Source of the DNA: Paralcaligenes ureilyticus
Lineage (GTDB): Bacteria > Pseudomonadota > Gammaproteobacteria > Burkholderiales > Burkholderiaceae_B
Length of the DNA: 64,000 nt
Assembly (NCBI RefSeq): GCF_004346225.1
Contig: NZ_SMAJ01000016.1
Location: forward strand, 1-64,000
Reading direction: 5' to 3'
Notes under the pieces: generated by a model
What the model was told of the DNA's origin: nothing
The model's input: the letters and a program-made list of their open reading frames with translations, nothing else
Databases searched by the model: none
Program-made: the position numbers and the translations under genes
Shown: positions 9,386 to 18,530 of the stretch, piece after piece
Layout of the letters: each line of letters starts with the position of its first letter
How positions within the stretch are numbered: position 1 is the stretch's first letter

Positions 9386-10285
9386 CTATTCCTTACGAGC
9401 CTTTATTTCATCGATGAACACCCTAACCTTGGATGGGACGTAGCGCGTCGTCGGGAAGATGGCATGAATATCGGACCCGGGCGAGGCCCACTTCGGGAAG
9501 ACACGAACCAGCCGCCCTGCGGCAACATCTGCGCTGATGGAAAAATCGGTCAGCATGGCAAGTCCGCCTCCCGCCAATGCAGCCGCTCTGCACGCATGGG
9601 CCGTGTTGGTCGAGAACGCTTCGTTGAAGCGCACACTCTGCTTTTGCTTCCTGGGGCCTCCGAAGTGAAAAAGCAGCGGCTGCGCCAGCACCGACAGCGA
9701 GATGAACGGGAAGGCGCCGAGATCCGCCAGCGTTTGCGGAACCCCGTGGCGTTCAAGGAACCGCGGACTGGCGACCAGCCATTTGGTATAGCCCCCAAGC
9801 CTGACCGCCCTGTGGGTCGAGTCGGCCATCCGGCCTAGTCGGACGGCCACGTCTATACCCTCCGCTATCAGGTCGACGCGCCGGTCCGCACACAGCAACT
9901 CGATCCGCAATGCGGGATAACGTTGCTGAAGGGAGATCAGCAGCGGCGTAATAACGTCTGCGCCATAGTCGACAGGCGCCGTAACACGCAAGGTTCCCTG
10001 GGGCAGGGTCGTGCCATCGCTGGCCTGTGCCACGGCATCGTCAATATCGTGCAGCGCCCGGCAGCTCGCCGCATAAAATGCCTGTCCGGCTTCGGTGACG
10101 GTGATCTTTCGCGTGGTTCTGATGAGCAGGCTTACGCCCAGCTCTGCTTCGAGCCGCTGCATATGCGTGCTAACCATGGTTTTCGCGATGCCCAGCTTCT
10201 GAGCCGCCGCAGTCAACGACCCTTTCTCTACCACAGCAACGAACACAAAGAGCCGGTTGAGGTTGATTGCTCCCAGGTTGCTCAT
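9386..10285 (-). CDS. LysR-family transcriptional regulator
   Basis: 299 residues with an N-terminal winged helix-turn-helix (GSLTAAAQKLGIAKTMVSTHMQRLE, about 22-46, in pieces) and a LysR substrate-binding domain (PQGTLRVTAPVDYG onward). It belongs to the CrgA/AaeR-like branch in style. It is divergent from the glutathione transferase gene with a 136-bp shared control region, and so probably regulates that gene and the flavin-binding protein behind it. Confidence 0.92.
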   Translation of the reverse strand: MSNLGAINLNRLFVFVAVVEKGSLTAAAQKLGIAKTMVSTHMQRLEAELGVSLLIRTTRKITVTEAGQAFYAASCRALHDIDDAVAQASDGTTLPQGTLRVTAPVDYGADVITPLLISLQQRYPALRIELLCADRRVDLIAEGIDVAVRLGRMADSTHRAVRLGGYTKWLVASPRFLERHGVPQTLADLGAFPFISLSVLAQPLLFHFGGPRKQKQSVRFNEAFSTNTAHACRAAALAGGGLAMLTDFSISADVAAGRLVRVFPKWASPGSDIHAIFPTTRYVPSKVRVFIDEIKARKE

Positions 10286-10421
10286 CTTTATTGTTCACTA
10301 TAAGTGGATTGTAATTGTCTAATTATCCATCTTTTCTTCGCGCCGATACAGCGCTATCGTACGAGCACGATCCTTTGCACGAATTTGATGGACTGCTGTT
10401 CGACACTTTGAAGGAAGCTCA

Positions 10422-11063
10422 ATGGCTACAACAAAACCCGCCCAACCCATACGGCTGTATGGGGCCGCGCTGTCCGGGCACACACACCGTGTGCTGCTGC
10501 TCCTGAACCTGCTGGAGTTGCCATTTGAAATGATCGAAGTGGATTTGAAGGCCGGTGAACACAAGCGGCCGGAATTTCTGGCGAAAAATCCGTTCGGCCA
10601 GGTCCCGGTCATCGAAGACGGCAATACGATTCTTTACGACTCGAACGCCATTCTCGTTTACCTGGCATCGAAATACGATGACGGCACCTGGCTGCCAAGA
10701 GATCCGCTGGGCGCGGCAGGCGTGCAGCGCTGGTTCTCCCTCGCAACCGGCGAAATACTGAGAGGCCCCGGCTTCGCACGCCTGGTCACCCTGTTTGGCG
10801 CTCCGCACAATCACGAACAGGCCAAGGCCACCGCAACAGGGCTTTTCAAGGTGCTGGACGCGGCGCTGCGCGACACGCGGTTTGCCCTTGGAGGCGCACC
10901 AACCCTGGCCGATGTGGCCGCCTATGCCTACATCGCCTGCGCGCCGGAGGGCGGCGTCTCGCTTGAACCTTATCCCAGCGTGCGCGCGTGGCTGAAGCGA
11001 ATTGAAGCGTTGCCGCGCTTTGTACCAATACCCGCCAGCAAGGTGGGTTTGCTTGCGGAATAA
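10422..11063 (+). CDS. Glutathione S-transferase
   Basis: 213 residues with an N-terminal thioredoxin-fold domain: RLYGAALSGHTHRV with a probable catalytic Ser18, the cis-Pro motif FGQVPVIEDG, and the glutathione-binding LYDSNAILVYLA. An all-helical C-terminal domain follows, with the N-capping motif PTLADVAAYAY. AAGGAAG precedes the ATG. It is the first gene of a two-gene unit with the flavin-binding protein (3-bp gap), under the divergent LysR regulator. A role in detoxification or electrophile metabolism is likely; the substrate is unknown. Confidence 0.93.
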   Translation: MATTKPAQPIRLYGAALSGHTHRVLLLLNLLELPFEMIEVDLKAGEHKRPEFLAKNPFGQVPVIEDGNTILYDSNAILVYLASKYDDGTWLPRDPLGAAGVQRWFSLATGEILRGPGFARLVTLFGAPHNHEQAKATATGLFKVLDAALRDTRFALGGAPTLADVAAYAYIACAPEGGVSLEPYPSVRAWLKRIEALPRFVPIPASKVGLLAE

Positions 11064-11066
11064 ACC

Positions 11067-12029
11067 ATGATACCCGGCTGGACGCTACCCGAATCGCCTT
11101 TCCACACGGGCGAACTGGCGGCCCAGGATCGCCTTGGCGTACGCGCGGCGCTCGACGCGAGGGTACGCAGGGCCGGCATTCGCGACTATATGCCGGACCA
11201 GCATCGCGCATTTTTCAGCGAGCTGCCATTTCTGCTGATCGGCAGTTTAGATGAGGACGGGCAGCCGTGGGCAACGATACGGGTCGGCCAGCCCGGCTTC
11301 ATTACGTCTTCCGATGCCCATACGCTGCATATGGCAGGCCGGGCGCTGCCAAACGATCCGTCAGGCGCTCTTCGCCCTGGGGATTTTGTGGGGGCGCTGG
11401 GCATTCAGTTCGATACGCGCCGCCGCAATCGCGTAAACGGAACGATTACCGCCGCCGACGATCAGCGCGTAACACTCGCCGTCAGCCAAAGCTTTGGAAA
11501 CTGCAACAAATACATACAACGGCGGATACCCGAACTGATTGAAGGCGGCGACGCCGCTTCCTCTGCGGTGCCTGACGCCAATCGGCTGAGCGATGCCGAC
11601 CGTCGTCTTATAAGCCGCGCAGACACCTTTTTCATTGCCAGCGCAAATCTCGATCCAGGCGCGCGCGCGGCGCGCGGCGCCGACGTCTCTCACAAAGGCG
11701 GCAGGCCCGGTTTTGTTCGCATCGACGACACCCAAACGCTGACCATACCGGACTTCACCGGAAATTCCTTCTTCAACACCATCGGCAACCTGACATGCAA
11801 TCCCCGCGCCGGCCTGCTCTTCATCGATTTCGATTCAGGGGATCTGCTGTACCTGGCCGCCCGCGCCGAAATCGTCTGGGACGATCCGGACATCGCGGCG
11901 TTCACCGGCGCCCAACGGCTGCTGCGCTTCCATTTGAAGACGGTGCGCCGCCGCATCAAGGCCCTGCCGATCCGCTGGACGCCCCCTCAATACGCACATG
12001 AACTCGCGTACACGGGCGTATGGATCTAG
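11067..12029 (+). CDS. Pyridoxamine-5'-phosphate-oxidase-fold flavin/nucleotide-binding protein
   Basis: 320 residues. The split-barrel fold is suggested by FFSELPFLLIGSLDEDGQPW (about 50-69) followed by strands through ALGIQFDTRRRNRVNG, and a second copy-like region PDFTGNSFFNTIGNLTCNP with ARAEIVWDD. It matches the group of large PNPOx-like proteins often paired with glutathione transferases. It starts 3 bp after the GST stop, so the two are co-translated. A reductase acting on GST products is plausible but inferred. Confidence 0.8.
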   Translation: MIPGWTLPESPFHTGELAAQDRLGVRAALDARVRRAGIRDYMPDQHRAFFSELPFLLIGSLDEDGQPWATIRVGQPGFITSSDAHTLHMAGRALPNDPSGALRPGDFVGALGIQFDTRRRNRVNGTITAADDQRVTLAVSQSFGNCNKYIQRRIPELIEGGDAASSAVPDANRLSDADRRLISRADTFFIASANLDPGARAARGADVSHKGGRPGFVRIDDTQTLTIPDFTGNSFFNTIGNLTCNPRAGLLFIDFDSGDLLYLAARAEIVWDDPDIAAFTGAQRLLRFHLKTVRRRIKALPIRWTPPQYAHELAYTGVWI

Positions 12030-12116
12030 CCCCCACAACAAACGGGAAAGCACGGGAGAATTCACCTGCCAGGTGCAACGGTGTACGCAAAATCACTAGG
12101 TATCGCCTGCGCGCTA

Positions 12117-12206
12117 TCATTGGAAAACCGGGCGCATTACCCGCAAGACAGGCCGGTGGCCGCTGTTCTTCAGCGGGAAATAGACTTCGTGATTCACGGG
12201 ATCAAC
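12117..12206 (-). pseudogene. C-terminal remnant of a beta-propeller/YncE-like protein
   Basis: The minus strand reads ...[14 protein letters not shown] and [11 protein letters not shown], then a TGA at 12117-12119. This resembles the end of lactonase/YncE-type propeller proteins, which close with DP-T-H-R-V-Y-F-P and GRPVLRV motifs. Only about 30 codons remain, and the homology stops where the IS630 fragment begins (about 12207), so the gene was probably cut by that element. Confidence 0.35.
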
Positions 12207-12465
12207 CGCCACGGCACCACCACGCTGTTTGCCGCGCTCAACGTGCTCGATGGCCAGGTCATCGCTCAATCCCAGCACCACCACCGCCACATCGAGTGGT
12301 TGAGGTTCCTGCGCCAGATTGACCGCAGCTATTGAGGAGTACATCGCCTTGCACAACAACCATCCAAAGCCCTTCGTCTGGACCGCCAAGGCCAACGACA
12401 TCCTGCAAAAGGTCATCCGTGCCAATCGGCATCTTGGTTCAAAAAATAACGAAGCACTACACTAG
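12207..12465 (+). pseudogene. IS630-family transposase remnant with internal deletion
   Basis: Two transposase pieces lie in different frames. 12207-12317 encodes [20 protein letters not shown] and [13 protein letters not shown], the first DDE-domain strands. 12322-12465 encodes [20 protein letters not shown], then ANDILQKVIRANRHL and a natural TAG, the usual C-terminus of IS630 transposases. The middle part carrying the later catalytic acidic residues is missing, so the element is dead. The N-terminal half is absent as well. Confidence 0.8.
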
Positions 12466-12593
12466 TTCGCAGTCCAAAGGACGTGGTACGCAAAAAACGC
12501 GGCCAGATTCAGAATCACACCCACCACAGCCGCCGTAATCGCTGTCAGCGGCACAGTGAATTTCAGATTTCCTTGATACGTCGCTGTGTTTAA
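12462..12593 (-). pseudogene. chrA: C-terminal remnant of a ChrA-type chromate transporter
   Basis: The minus strand from about 12590 encodes a short lead (YQGNLKFTVP), then LTAITAAVVGVILNLAAFFA and YHVLWTAN before TAG at 12462-12464. The AITAAVVGVILNLA block is the conserved last transmembrane segment of ChrA proteins. Its stop codon overlaps the IS630 remnant's stop on the other strand. About 40 codons remain; the rest has been lost upstream, next to the EamA gene end. Confidence 0.7.
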
Positions 12594-13538
12594 TTACCTT
12601 CGTCCACTTGGCTTCCGCCCACCATATTCGGCCAGACTAATTCCCGCCAGGATCAACATCAAAGCTACCGCGTGATAAAGGTGAAACTCCTCTCCGAGGA
12701 TAGCAACCGCCAGGACTGCTCCCCAAACAGGCAGCAAGTTGATGAATAGGCCGGCTCGGTTCGCGCCAATCAGTTCCACTGCCCGGATATAAAAGGCTTG
12801 GGCTATAAGAGATGGGAAGATGACGATATAGGCAATTACCACGCCGCCTCGCATATCCGGCAGGATGGTCCCACCCTGAGCCGCCTCGAAAGCCAACATG
12901 GGAAGGGACGCCAAAGTGGCTCCCAGGCACAAGGTGAACATCAAGCTCGCCCAGTGCATCTGAGGCTTACTGCGTAGTGCGGCAGTGTAGATACCATACG
13001 CGATGATGGCGACAAGCATTAGCGCATCGCCGAAATTGATGTCGAGATCAATCAGATTGGTCAACTCGCCACGCATTGCGATGACAATAACGCCTACGAA
13101 AGAGAACACAAAACCGATCGCCTGCTCCAGGCTTACACGGCTGGAAAAGAAAATGAAGCTCGCGGCAAATACGAAAAGCGGCATGCCTCCTTGCAAAATG
13201 CTGGCGTTGATTGCGGTGGTGTACACAAGCGCGTAATAAAGCGCCACGCTGAAGACGGTGAAACCAAGTGCCCCCAGCAACAGGAGATAGCACAGTCGTG
13301 GCCGGATCGCCTGCCAATCGGCGGCAATCTGTCCTCTCTTGAACAAATACAGCACCACCATCACGCTCGCCCAGCGGGCAGTGACAAGGACCATCGGCGA
13401 AGCATGGCCGACCGCCAACTTGCCGGCAATCGAATTGCCCGCCCAGAAAAATGTTGTCAACGCCAGAAGAACATAGGCTTTATAGATGGCAATTTCTCCG
13501 CATCGGAGTCTGAGTAAACCACCCAAGCCCCACCCCAA
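12594..13538 (-). CDS. EamA/DMT-superfamily transporter
   Basis: About ten hydrophobic segments in two EamA repeats. The first has ALTTFFWAGNSIAGKLAVGH and the Arg-containing VTARWASVMVV; the second ends in LPVWGAVLAVAILGEEFHLY, a hallmark of this family. Probably an inner-membrane metabolite exporter. The start is uncertain: the frame opens with TTG at 13538, and the conserved part begins at about residue 19 (IYKAYVLLAL), with no in-frame ATG nearby. The natural start may be a rare codon near 13490. Confidence 0.87.
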   Translation of the reverse strand: MGWGLGGLLRLRCGEIAIYKAYVLLALTTFFWAGNSIAGKLAVGHASPMVLVTARWASVMVVLYLFKRGQIAADWQAIRPRLCYLLLLGALGFTVFSVALYYALVYTTAINASILQGGMPLFVFAASFIFFSSRVSLEQAIGFVFSFVGVIVIAMRGELTNLIDLDINFGDALMLVAIIAYGIYTAALRSKPQMHWASLMFTLCLGATLASLPMLAFEAAQGGTILPDMRGGVVIAYIVIFPSLIAQAFYIRAVELIGANRAGLFINLLPVWGAVLAVAILGEEFHLYHAVALMLILAGISLAEYGGRKPSGRR

Positions 13539-13608
13539 ATTGTGCCAACAATATACCGCGTCAATCCGTCTTTTTCATTGTTGATCACGCAGGCTATTCG
13601 TGTACGCA

Positions 13609-14496
13609 TCAGATGATATAAGGGGAAAAGCCCTTTTTAAGAGATTCCAAAAAGCTCTGCGTCAACAATGATAGGGGCTTGCCGATGGGCGTCATAAGGG
13701 CGATAGAGAACGGTATGACAGGTTCAAAAGGAATGGATACAAGCCTGTCCGGCTTGTGGGCTTGTGCTGTGATTGGATCCACAAGCGAAACACCAGCGCC
13801 ATTGGCCACAAGCTCACATGCCGGAGCGAAAAGCTGCACGCTGACGCGCACGTTGAGCCTGGCGTCGCAATCAAGAAATGCCGCGGCAAGGCGGGTGTGA
13901 GTCATGTGTCCCGGCTCTAGAACGATAAATGGCACATTATCCAGATCCTTCGGGGTGAGAAGCGGCTTGCCAGCAAGGAAGTGGCCGGCCGGAACAACAC
14001 AAACACACCGCATTGTCACAATTTCGTAATGAATCGCAGGATTATCAATTGGCAGGTCTGCCAAACCTAAATCCAGGTATTGTGAGGCGACCCATTCCTT
14101 AATTTCGGACGAGGATCGGACCTGTAAATGCACGGTGACTTCCGGCTTATCGGCCAGGAACTGAGCCAATAGGCGAGGAATAAATTGCAAGCCCGGCCCG
14201 GGTAGAGAAGCCACCCGTAACTCTCCGCTTTTGAGCTCGTTTAGTTTGCGTGCCCTTTGCTCCATCCGGCCGAAACCAGCAATGACCTTGTCCGCTTCAT
14301 CAGCAAGCCGAAACGCTTCTGGTGTCGGCCACAGGCGTCCTCTGGAGCGCTCGAAAAGTTTAATGTTAAGACTCTTTTCCAATCCGGCAATCAGGGTGCT
14401 GATCGCCGGTTGCGTTACACCAAGTATTTCCGCCGCTTGCGTAGTCGTTTGACTTTCCACCACGGCTCGTAACGCTTGAAGCTGCCGAATGTTCAT
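13609..14496 (-). CDS. LysR-family transcriptional regulator
   Basis: 295 residues with an HTH in TTTQAAEILGVTQPAISTLI and a substrate-binding domain from about residue 90 (GELRVASLPGPGLQFIPRLL). It is divergent from the FAD oxidoreductase gene at 14818. The shared region holds a CTATAAA-N5-TTTATAG palindrome that is a likely binding site, so it probably controls the oxidoreductase and perhaps the amidohydrolase/TctC unit beyond it. Confidence 0.92.
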   Translation of the reverse strand: MNIRQLQALRAVVESQTTTQAAEILGVTQPAISTLIAGLEKSLNIKLFERSRGRLWPTPEAFRLADEADKVIAGFGRMEQRARKLNELKSGELRVASLPGPGLQFIPRLLAQFLADKPEVTVHLQVRSSSEIKEWVASQYLDLGLADLPIDNPAIHYEIVTMRCVCVVPAGHFLAGKPLLTPKDLDNVPFIVLEPGHMTHTRLAAAFLDCDARLNVRVSVQLFAPACELVANGAGVSLVDPITAQAHKPDRLVSIPFEPVIPFSIALMTPIGKPLSLLTQSFLESLKKGFSPYII

Positions 14497-14595
14497 AATT
14501 TCCCCATTTTGGATATGCGCCTTTCGTAGGTGATTACCCCAGAAATCGACATTTTTTTAGTTTCCGGCTTGCCGCAAACAGGCGGGTAGCAGTGA

Positions 14596-14614
14596 CTATA
14601 AAATTCCTTTATAG
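14596..14614. promoter_or_regulatory. Palindromic LysR-type operator candidate
   Basis: CTATAAA (14596-14602), ATTCC, TTTATAG (14608-14614): a perfect 7-bp palindrome containing the T-N11-A arrangement preferred by LysR proteins. It lies about 100 bp upstream of the lysR start and at the start of the leader of the oxidoreductase gene. Confidence 0.55.
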
Positions 14615-14713
14615 CATTGTCGATTTATCTTATTTGTTTTTTACCCACACCAACCGCATACTGCGGTTCAGACGTGATGATGTGCTTAAAAGCCTCTCAG
14701 GGGAGAGCCAATA

Positions 14714-14821
14714 ATGGCTTTACGAAAGAAGAATTTGACGATCAGCCGCTTTTATTCAGCAGGACTATTTCGGGTGCCGCCGTCATGGGACTTGCCCTTT
14801 CAAGCGGGTCGCTGGGCATGA
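14714..14821 (+). CDS. Possible 35-residue leader peptide overlapping the oxidoreductase start
   Basis: An ATG at 14714 with a strong GGGGAGAG ribosome site opens a basic, aromatic-rich 35-codon frame (begins MALRKKNLTISRF). It ends in TGA at 14819-14821, overlapping the likely oxidoreductase ATG at 14818 as ATGA. This is the classic arrangement for translational coupling. It is the best ribosome site in the region; the long frame itself has none. An alternative is a frameshifted former signal sequence. Confidence 0.35.
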   Translation: MALRKKNLTISRFYSAGLFRVPPSWDLPFQAGRWA

Positions 14822-16077
14822 ATGCCGTTACCGTATCGCCGGGTTCCAAAACAACGATCATCGGCGCCGGCATAATAGGCGTTGTCATTGCACGGCAGTT
14901 ACAGAATAGAGGCTATCGCGTCACCCTTGTAGACAGAGATGAGCCCGCTGAAGGCTGCTCGCGTGGCAATGCCGGCATACTCGCCGCATACGGTGTAGCG
15001 CCCCTATCCTTGCCGGGAATATTGAAAAAAGTGCCGGGCATGCTGTTTGATCCAACGGGTCCACTGTCGATACGACGGCAGCATCTTTTCAATATGGTCC
15101 CATGGCTATGGCGCTTTTGGCGCGCAAGCGAACCTGGAGCAGTTGAACGGATAGCGGCTGCCTTGGAGGCGTTATTAGGGAGCACAGTGTCAGGCTATAA
15201 AGCCTTAACGCGTGACACCGCCGCAGAGTCGCTGATCAAAGTCTCGCCAGTACTATGCGTTTACGAAGATCAGTACGCTTATGAGAAGGACCGGCTGGTA
15301 TGGGGCGTGCGTGAGCGACATGGCGTACGGTGGAGTTTGCTTAACAACAGTGAGCTTCGCGACATGGAACCTTCGCTTGCCGAACGGTATCGATTTGCCG
15401 TCGCACTGGAGAATTGCGGATTTACGCTGAACCCTCAACGCTTGACCCAGCTTCTCTTCAAAGAATTCATACGCGACGGCGGCCAATTCTTGCGTGCGGA
15501 TGTACAGGATATTGCCATGGAAAACGGCAAGCCGGCTCATCTGCAAACATCGGCCGGTCAGCATTCAATCCAAAAGGTTGTCATTGCTTGTGGCGCGTGG
15601 TCGGGGCAGCTTGCTCTTCGCCTCCAAGAGCCTGTGCCCTTGCAGCAAGAGCGTGGCTATCATGTCACCCTGTGCGACTTTAAAGGGCAGGGTCCTCGGT
15701 ACCCCATTATTTCGCCTTCGCAAAAAGTTATTGCAACCCCAATGGAAATGGGGCTGAGAGTCGCAGGAATGGTCGAGTTTGGCGGCTTTCTGCCTCCTGA
15801 CCACCGACGCAGCACAATCCTGAGAAGCCATCTGGCCGGTTTGTTTCCAGGCATTCAAGGTGGCAACGCCATGCGGTGGATGGGCCACCGCCCCTCGCTT
15901 CCCGACAGCCTGCCGGTAATTGGACGATCATCCAGACATGCTTCAGTGTTTTATGCGTTCGGGCATCAACATGTAGGGTTAACGGCAGCCCCAATGACCG
16001 GTAGCGTAATCGCCGAGCTGTTGTCCGGTGAAAAGCCATCCATAGACCTTTTTCCATTTCGAATTGACCGCTTCTGA
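14818..16077 (+). CDS. FAD-dependent D-amino-acid dehydrogenase/DAO-family oxidoreductase
   Basis: Rossmann FAD site KTTIIGAGIIGVVIARQL right after the ATG at 14818. DadA-type features include CSRGNAGILAAYGVAP (about residues 48-63) and a C-terminal FGHQHVGLTAAPMTGSVIAE. About 419 residues from this start, the normal DadA length. An open frame extends upstream to an ATG pair at 14677/14680 that would add 46-47 residues with a hydrophobic stretch (SGAAVMGLALSSGSLG), so a membrane or export leader is possible. I prefer 14818 because family members start here and it overlaps a well-initiated leader frame. Probably oxidises a D-amino acid or secondary amine and passes electrons to the quinone pool. 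LysR-controlled. Confidence 0.85.
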   Translation: MNAVTVSPGSKTTIIGAGIIGVVIARQLQNRGYRVTLVDRDEPAEGCSRGNAGILAAYGVAPLSLPGILKKVPGMLFDPTGPLSIRRQHLFNMVPWLWRFWRASEPGAVERIAAALEALLGSTVSGYKALTRDTAAESLIKVSPVLCVYEDQYAYEKDRLVWGVRERHGVRWSLLNNSELRDMEPSLAERYRFAVALENCGFTLNPQRLTQLLFKEFIRDGGQFLRADVQDIAMENGKPAHLQTSAGQHSIQKVVIACGAWSGQLALRLQEPVPLQQERGYHVTLCDFKGQGPRYPIISPSQKVIATPMEMGLRVAGMVEFGGFLPPDHRRSTILRSHLAGLFPGIQGGNAMRWMGHRPSLPDSLPVIGRSSRHASVFYAFGHQHVGLTAAPMTGSVIAELLSGEKPSIDLFPFRIDRF

Positions 16078-16200
16078 TATGAGCAATATCTAAACTAACC
16101 GGTTTCTCGGTATACCTTTATGCAAGCGACCGTTTGCGCCTGTTAAGTAAATGCAATGATGTCGTCCACACCATCAACCTCATTTTGTTTTTAGGCTCTT

Positions 16201-17418
16201 ATGCGAACTATTATCAAAAACGCCACACTGATCGATTGTGTGAATCCTGCGCCAATACCTAACACCAGCATAGTTATCGAGGACAAGCGCATAAAAAAGA
16301 TAAGGCATGGCGGCGATGAGCCAGCAGGCGCCGAAGACTCTGTCGTCGATGCGAATGGAGCGTACTTGCTTCCGGGTTTGTGGGACGTACACGTTCATCC
16401 TGACTACCATTCGCTTTCGGAAATGCCACTGCCCGAGCAGGTTGCGCTTTTCGGGCATCGCCTGCGCAGTGCTCTCAAAGACTCTGGCATGGTCGGTTTC
16501 CGGTGCGCGGGTTCTCATCACTACATGGATGTCGCGTGGCGACGCGCCTTCGAGGCCGATCAATACGTGGGCCCCCGAGTGTTTGCAAGCGGTCACTTCC
16601 TCACAACTACGGGAGGGCATTTCCTTCATTCCGGGCACGCGCTCGAATGTGACGGACCCTACGGGTTCGTGAAAGCGATCCGTGAAGAAATCAAGAACGG
16701 CGTCGACCATATCAAGCTGAATCTTTCCGGCGGCATTATGGGTCCAGCTTGGGATCTGCATACACAGTCCTTCCTTCTCGATGAGGAATTAAAAGCCGCT
16801 TTCGATATTTGCCGCTTGCGCGGGTTCAAGATTATGGCGCACGCTACCCATCCCAATGCGGTGAAAGCTGCCATTACGATGGGGGCCCATAGTATCGAAC
16901 ATGGCTACATCATGGATGATGAATGCATTGAACTGCTTCTCGAATACGACACATGGCTCGTCCCGACTTTAGCCATTAGCCATTTAACTCCAAAGCAAGC
17001 ATCCAACAAATGGGAAAGCCTATGGACCAAACAACGAGGCTTATCACATGCGCTCTGCTGTCGCGCAGAGGCAGCCGCCGAGGATCATACCGAGTGGTTC
17101 GCCAAAGCAGTCAAAGCCGGGGTAAAGATGGCTCTGGGCTCGGATATCAGGCCACTAAAAGATGCCGCGCTCCTTGAGATGGGCTTATGGACCCGATGTG
17201 GGGCAACGCCCTGGCAGACGCTGATCGCAGCAACAAAACATGGCGCCGCTATTTGCGGTGCAGAAAATGATCTTGGCACCGTAGAGGTCGGCAAAGTGGC
17301 CGACCTCATCGTGGTCGGGGCAAACCCCTTGGACAACATCGACCATCTTCGACAACTGCACTTGGTCATAAAAGACGGCGTGGTCGTTTCCGACAAACGA
17401 AAGCGGCAAGCTATCTGA
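16201..17418 (+). CDS. Metal-dependent amidohydrolase, imidazolonepropionase/prolidase-like
   Basis: 405 residues with the amidohydrolase fold. The metal motif is WDVHVHPD (about 62-69), a probable carbamylated Lys in DHIKLNLSGG, then His in MAHATHP and SIEHGY and Asp in LGSDIRPL. The C-terminal composite barrel ends VEVGKVADLIVVGANPL. The family hydrolyses cyclic amides, dipeptides or carbamates. It is followed after 58 bp by a TctC receptor in the same direction, suggesting uptake and hydrolysis of one carboxylated compound. No signal peptide; cytoplasmic. Confidence 0.9.
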   Translation: MRTIIKNATLIDCVNPAPIPNTSIVIEDKRIKKIRHGGDEPAGAEDSVVDANGAYLLPGLWDVHVHPDYHSLSEMPLPEQVALFGHRLRSALKDSGMVGFRCAGSHHYMDVAWRRAFEADQYVGPRVFASGHFLTTTGGHFLHSGHALECDGPYGFVKAIREEIKNGVDHIKLNLSGGIMGPAWDLHTQSFLLDEELKAAFDICRLRGFKIMAHATHPNAVKAAITMGAHSIEHGYIMDDECIELLLEYDTWLVPTLAISHLTPKQASNKWESLWTKQRGLSHALCCRAEAAAEDHTEWFAKAVKAGVKMALGSDIRPLKDAALLEMGLWTRCGATPWQTLIAATKHGAAICGAENDLGTVEVGKVADLIVVGANPLDNIDHLRQLHLVIKDGVVVSDKRKRQAI

Positions 17419-17476
17419 AGTTGTCTCGCGCTGATGATGTTCTATATTTTCGACAATGAAAAAAGGAGTGAACGGT

Positions 17477-18448
17477 ATGATTAAGTCAATTGCATTATGC
17501 GCAGCTATCTCGGCTGCGTGTGCGGTGGTTTCCCCAGCGCTGGCTGCCACCGACTACCCCTCCCACTCAGTAACAATGATCGTGGCCTATCCACCTGGAG
17601 GAAGCACCGACACAGCAGCTCGATTAGTCGCTGAGAATATGAGTAAAAAACTCGGCCAAACCTTTGTAGTTGAAAACCGCCCCGGTGCAGGCGGGACGAT
17701 CGGCGCCTCGCTGGTTGCTCGATCCAATCCCAACGGATATACCTTGTTGTTCGGCGCTTCCGCTGAAACCTCGATCGCACCAGCGACAATGGAAAACATC
17801 CCATTCAACATAGAAACAGACTTTAAACCGATATCGCTTGTTGGCAAAGTCCCTTTCTTGTTGGTAGCCAACCCAGGTTTTCCGCCGAACAACGTATCGG
17901 AATTGATCAAGTATGCAAAGGAACATCCCCATGAGGTTAACTTTTCTTCCTTTGGCAACAATACGTCCAACCATTTAACTGGTGAACTGTTCAATAGTCT
18001 GGCCGGGGTCAAGATGACGCACATACCATACAAAGGGAGCGGCCCGTCTATTACGGATCTGGTGGGTGGCCAAGTGCAAGTCAGCTTCGACACGGTAACC
18101 GCTGTACTTCCTTTAGTTCAAGGCGGCAAATTGAAGGCGCTTGCCGTGACGACGGCGGAGCGCTCCGCCATGGCTCCCAATGTACCGACCCTTGATGAGA
18201 GCGGTATTAAAGGATTTATCGCCGGGACGTGGTTCGGGCTGTTGGCACCGTCTGGAACTCCAGATGAGATTACCGGGAAGCTGTCCAAAACCATAGCTGA
18301 AGTGTTGAACGATCCTTCATTATCGAAGCAGTTTGCGGACCGAGGGATTACACCAGCGGCTACGACTCCAGATGAGTTCAAAACATTTATTCGGTCTGAA
18401 ATATCAAAATGGAAGAATCTGCCAAAAGAACCGAAGGGAGGCCAATAA
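17477..18448 (+). CDS. Tripartite tricarboxylate transporter receptor (TctC/Bug family)
   Basis: Periplasmic solute receptor. The ATG at 17477 has AAAGGAG 8 bases before it and starts a Sec signal peptide (MIKSIALCAAISAACAVVSP, cleavage near ALAA). Family motifs are VAYPPGGSTDTAARL, VENRPGAGGTIG, IPYKGSGPSITDLVGG and the closing FIRSEISKWKNL. No tctA or tctB lies nearby, as is usual for the many orphan Bug proteins of Bordetella relatives. Paired with the preceding amidohydrolase, which suggests the ligand is its substrate. Confidence 0.95.
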   Translation: MIKSIALCAAISAACAVVSPALAATDYPSHSVTMIVAYPPGGSTDTAARLVAENMSKKLGQTFVVENRPGAGGTIGASLVARSNPNGYTLLFGASAETSIAPATMENIPFNIETDFKPISLVGKVPFLLVANPGFPPNNVSELIKYAKEHPHEVNFSSFGNNTSNHLTGELFNSLAGVKMTHIPYKGSGPSITDLVGGQVQVSFDTVTAVLPLVQGGKLKALAVTTAERSAMAPNVPTLDESGIKGFIAGTWFGLLAPSGTPDEITGKLSKTIAEVLNDPSLSKQFADRGITPAATTPDEFKTFIRSEISKWKNLPKEPKGGQ

Positions 18449-18530
18449 TTGATTTCCTAATCGGACGGCAAGCAGCTTGAGGCGAGACAGGCCGGGATGT
18501 TGATGATTCTTATCCGGCAAGGAGGCTCAG

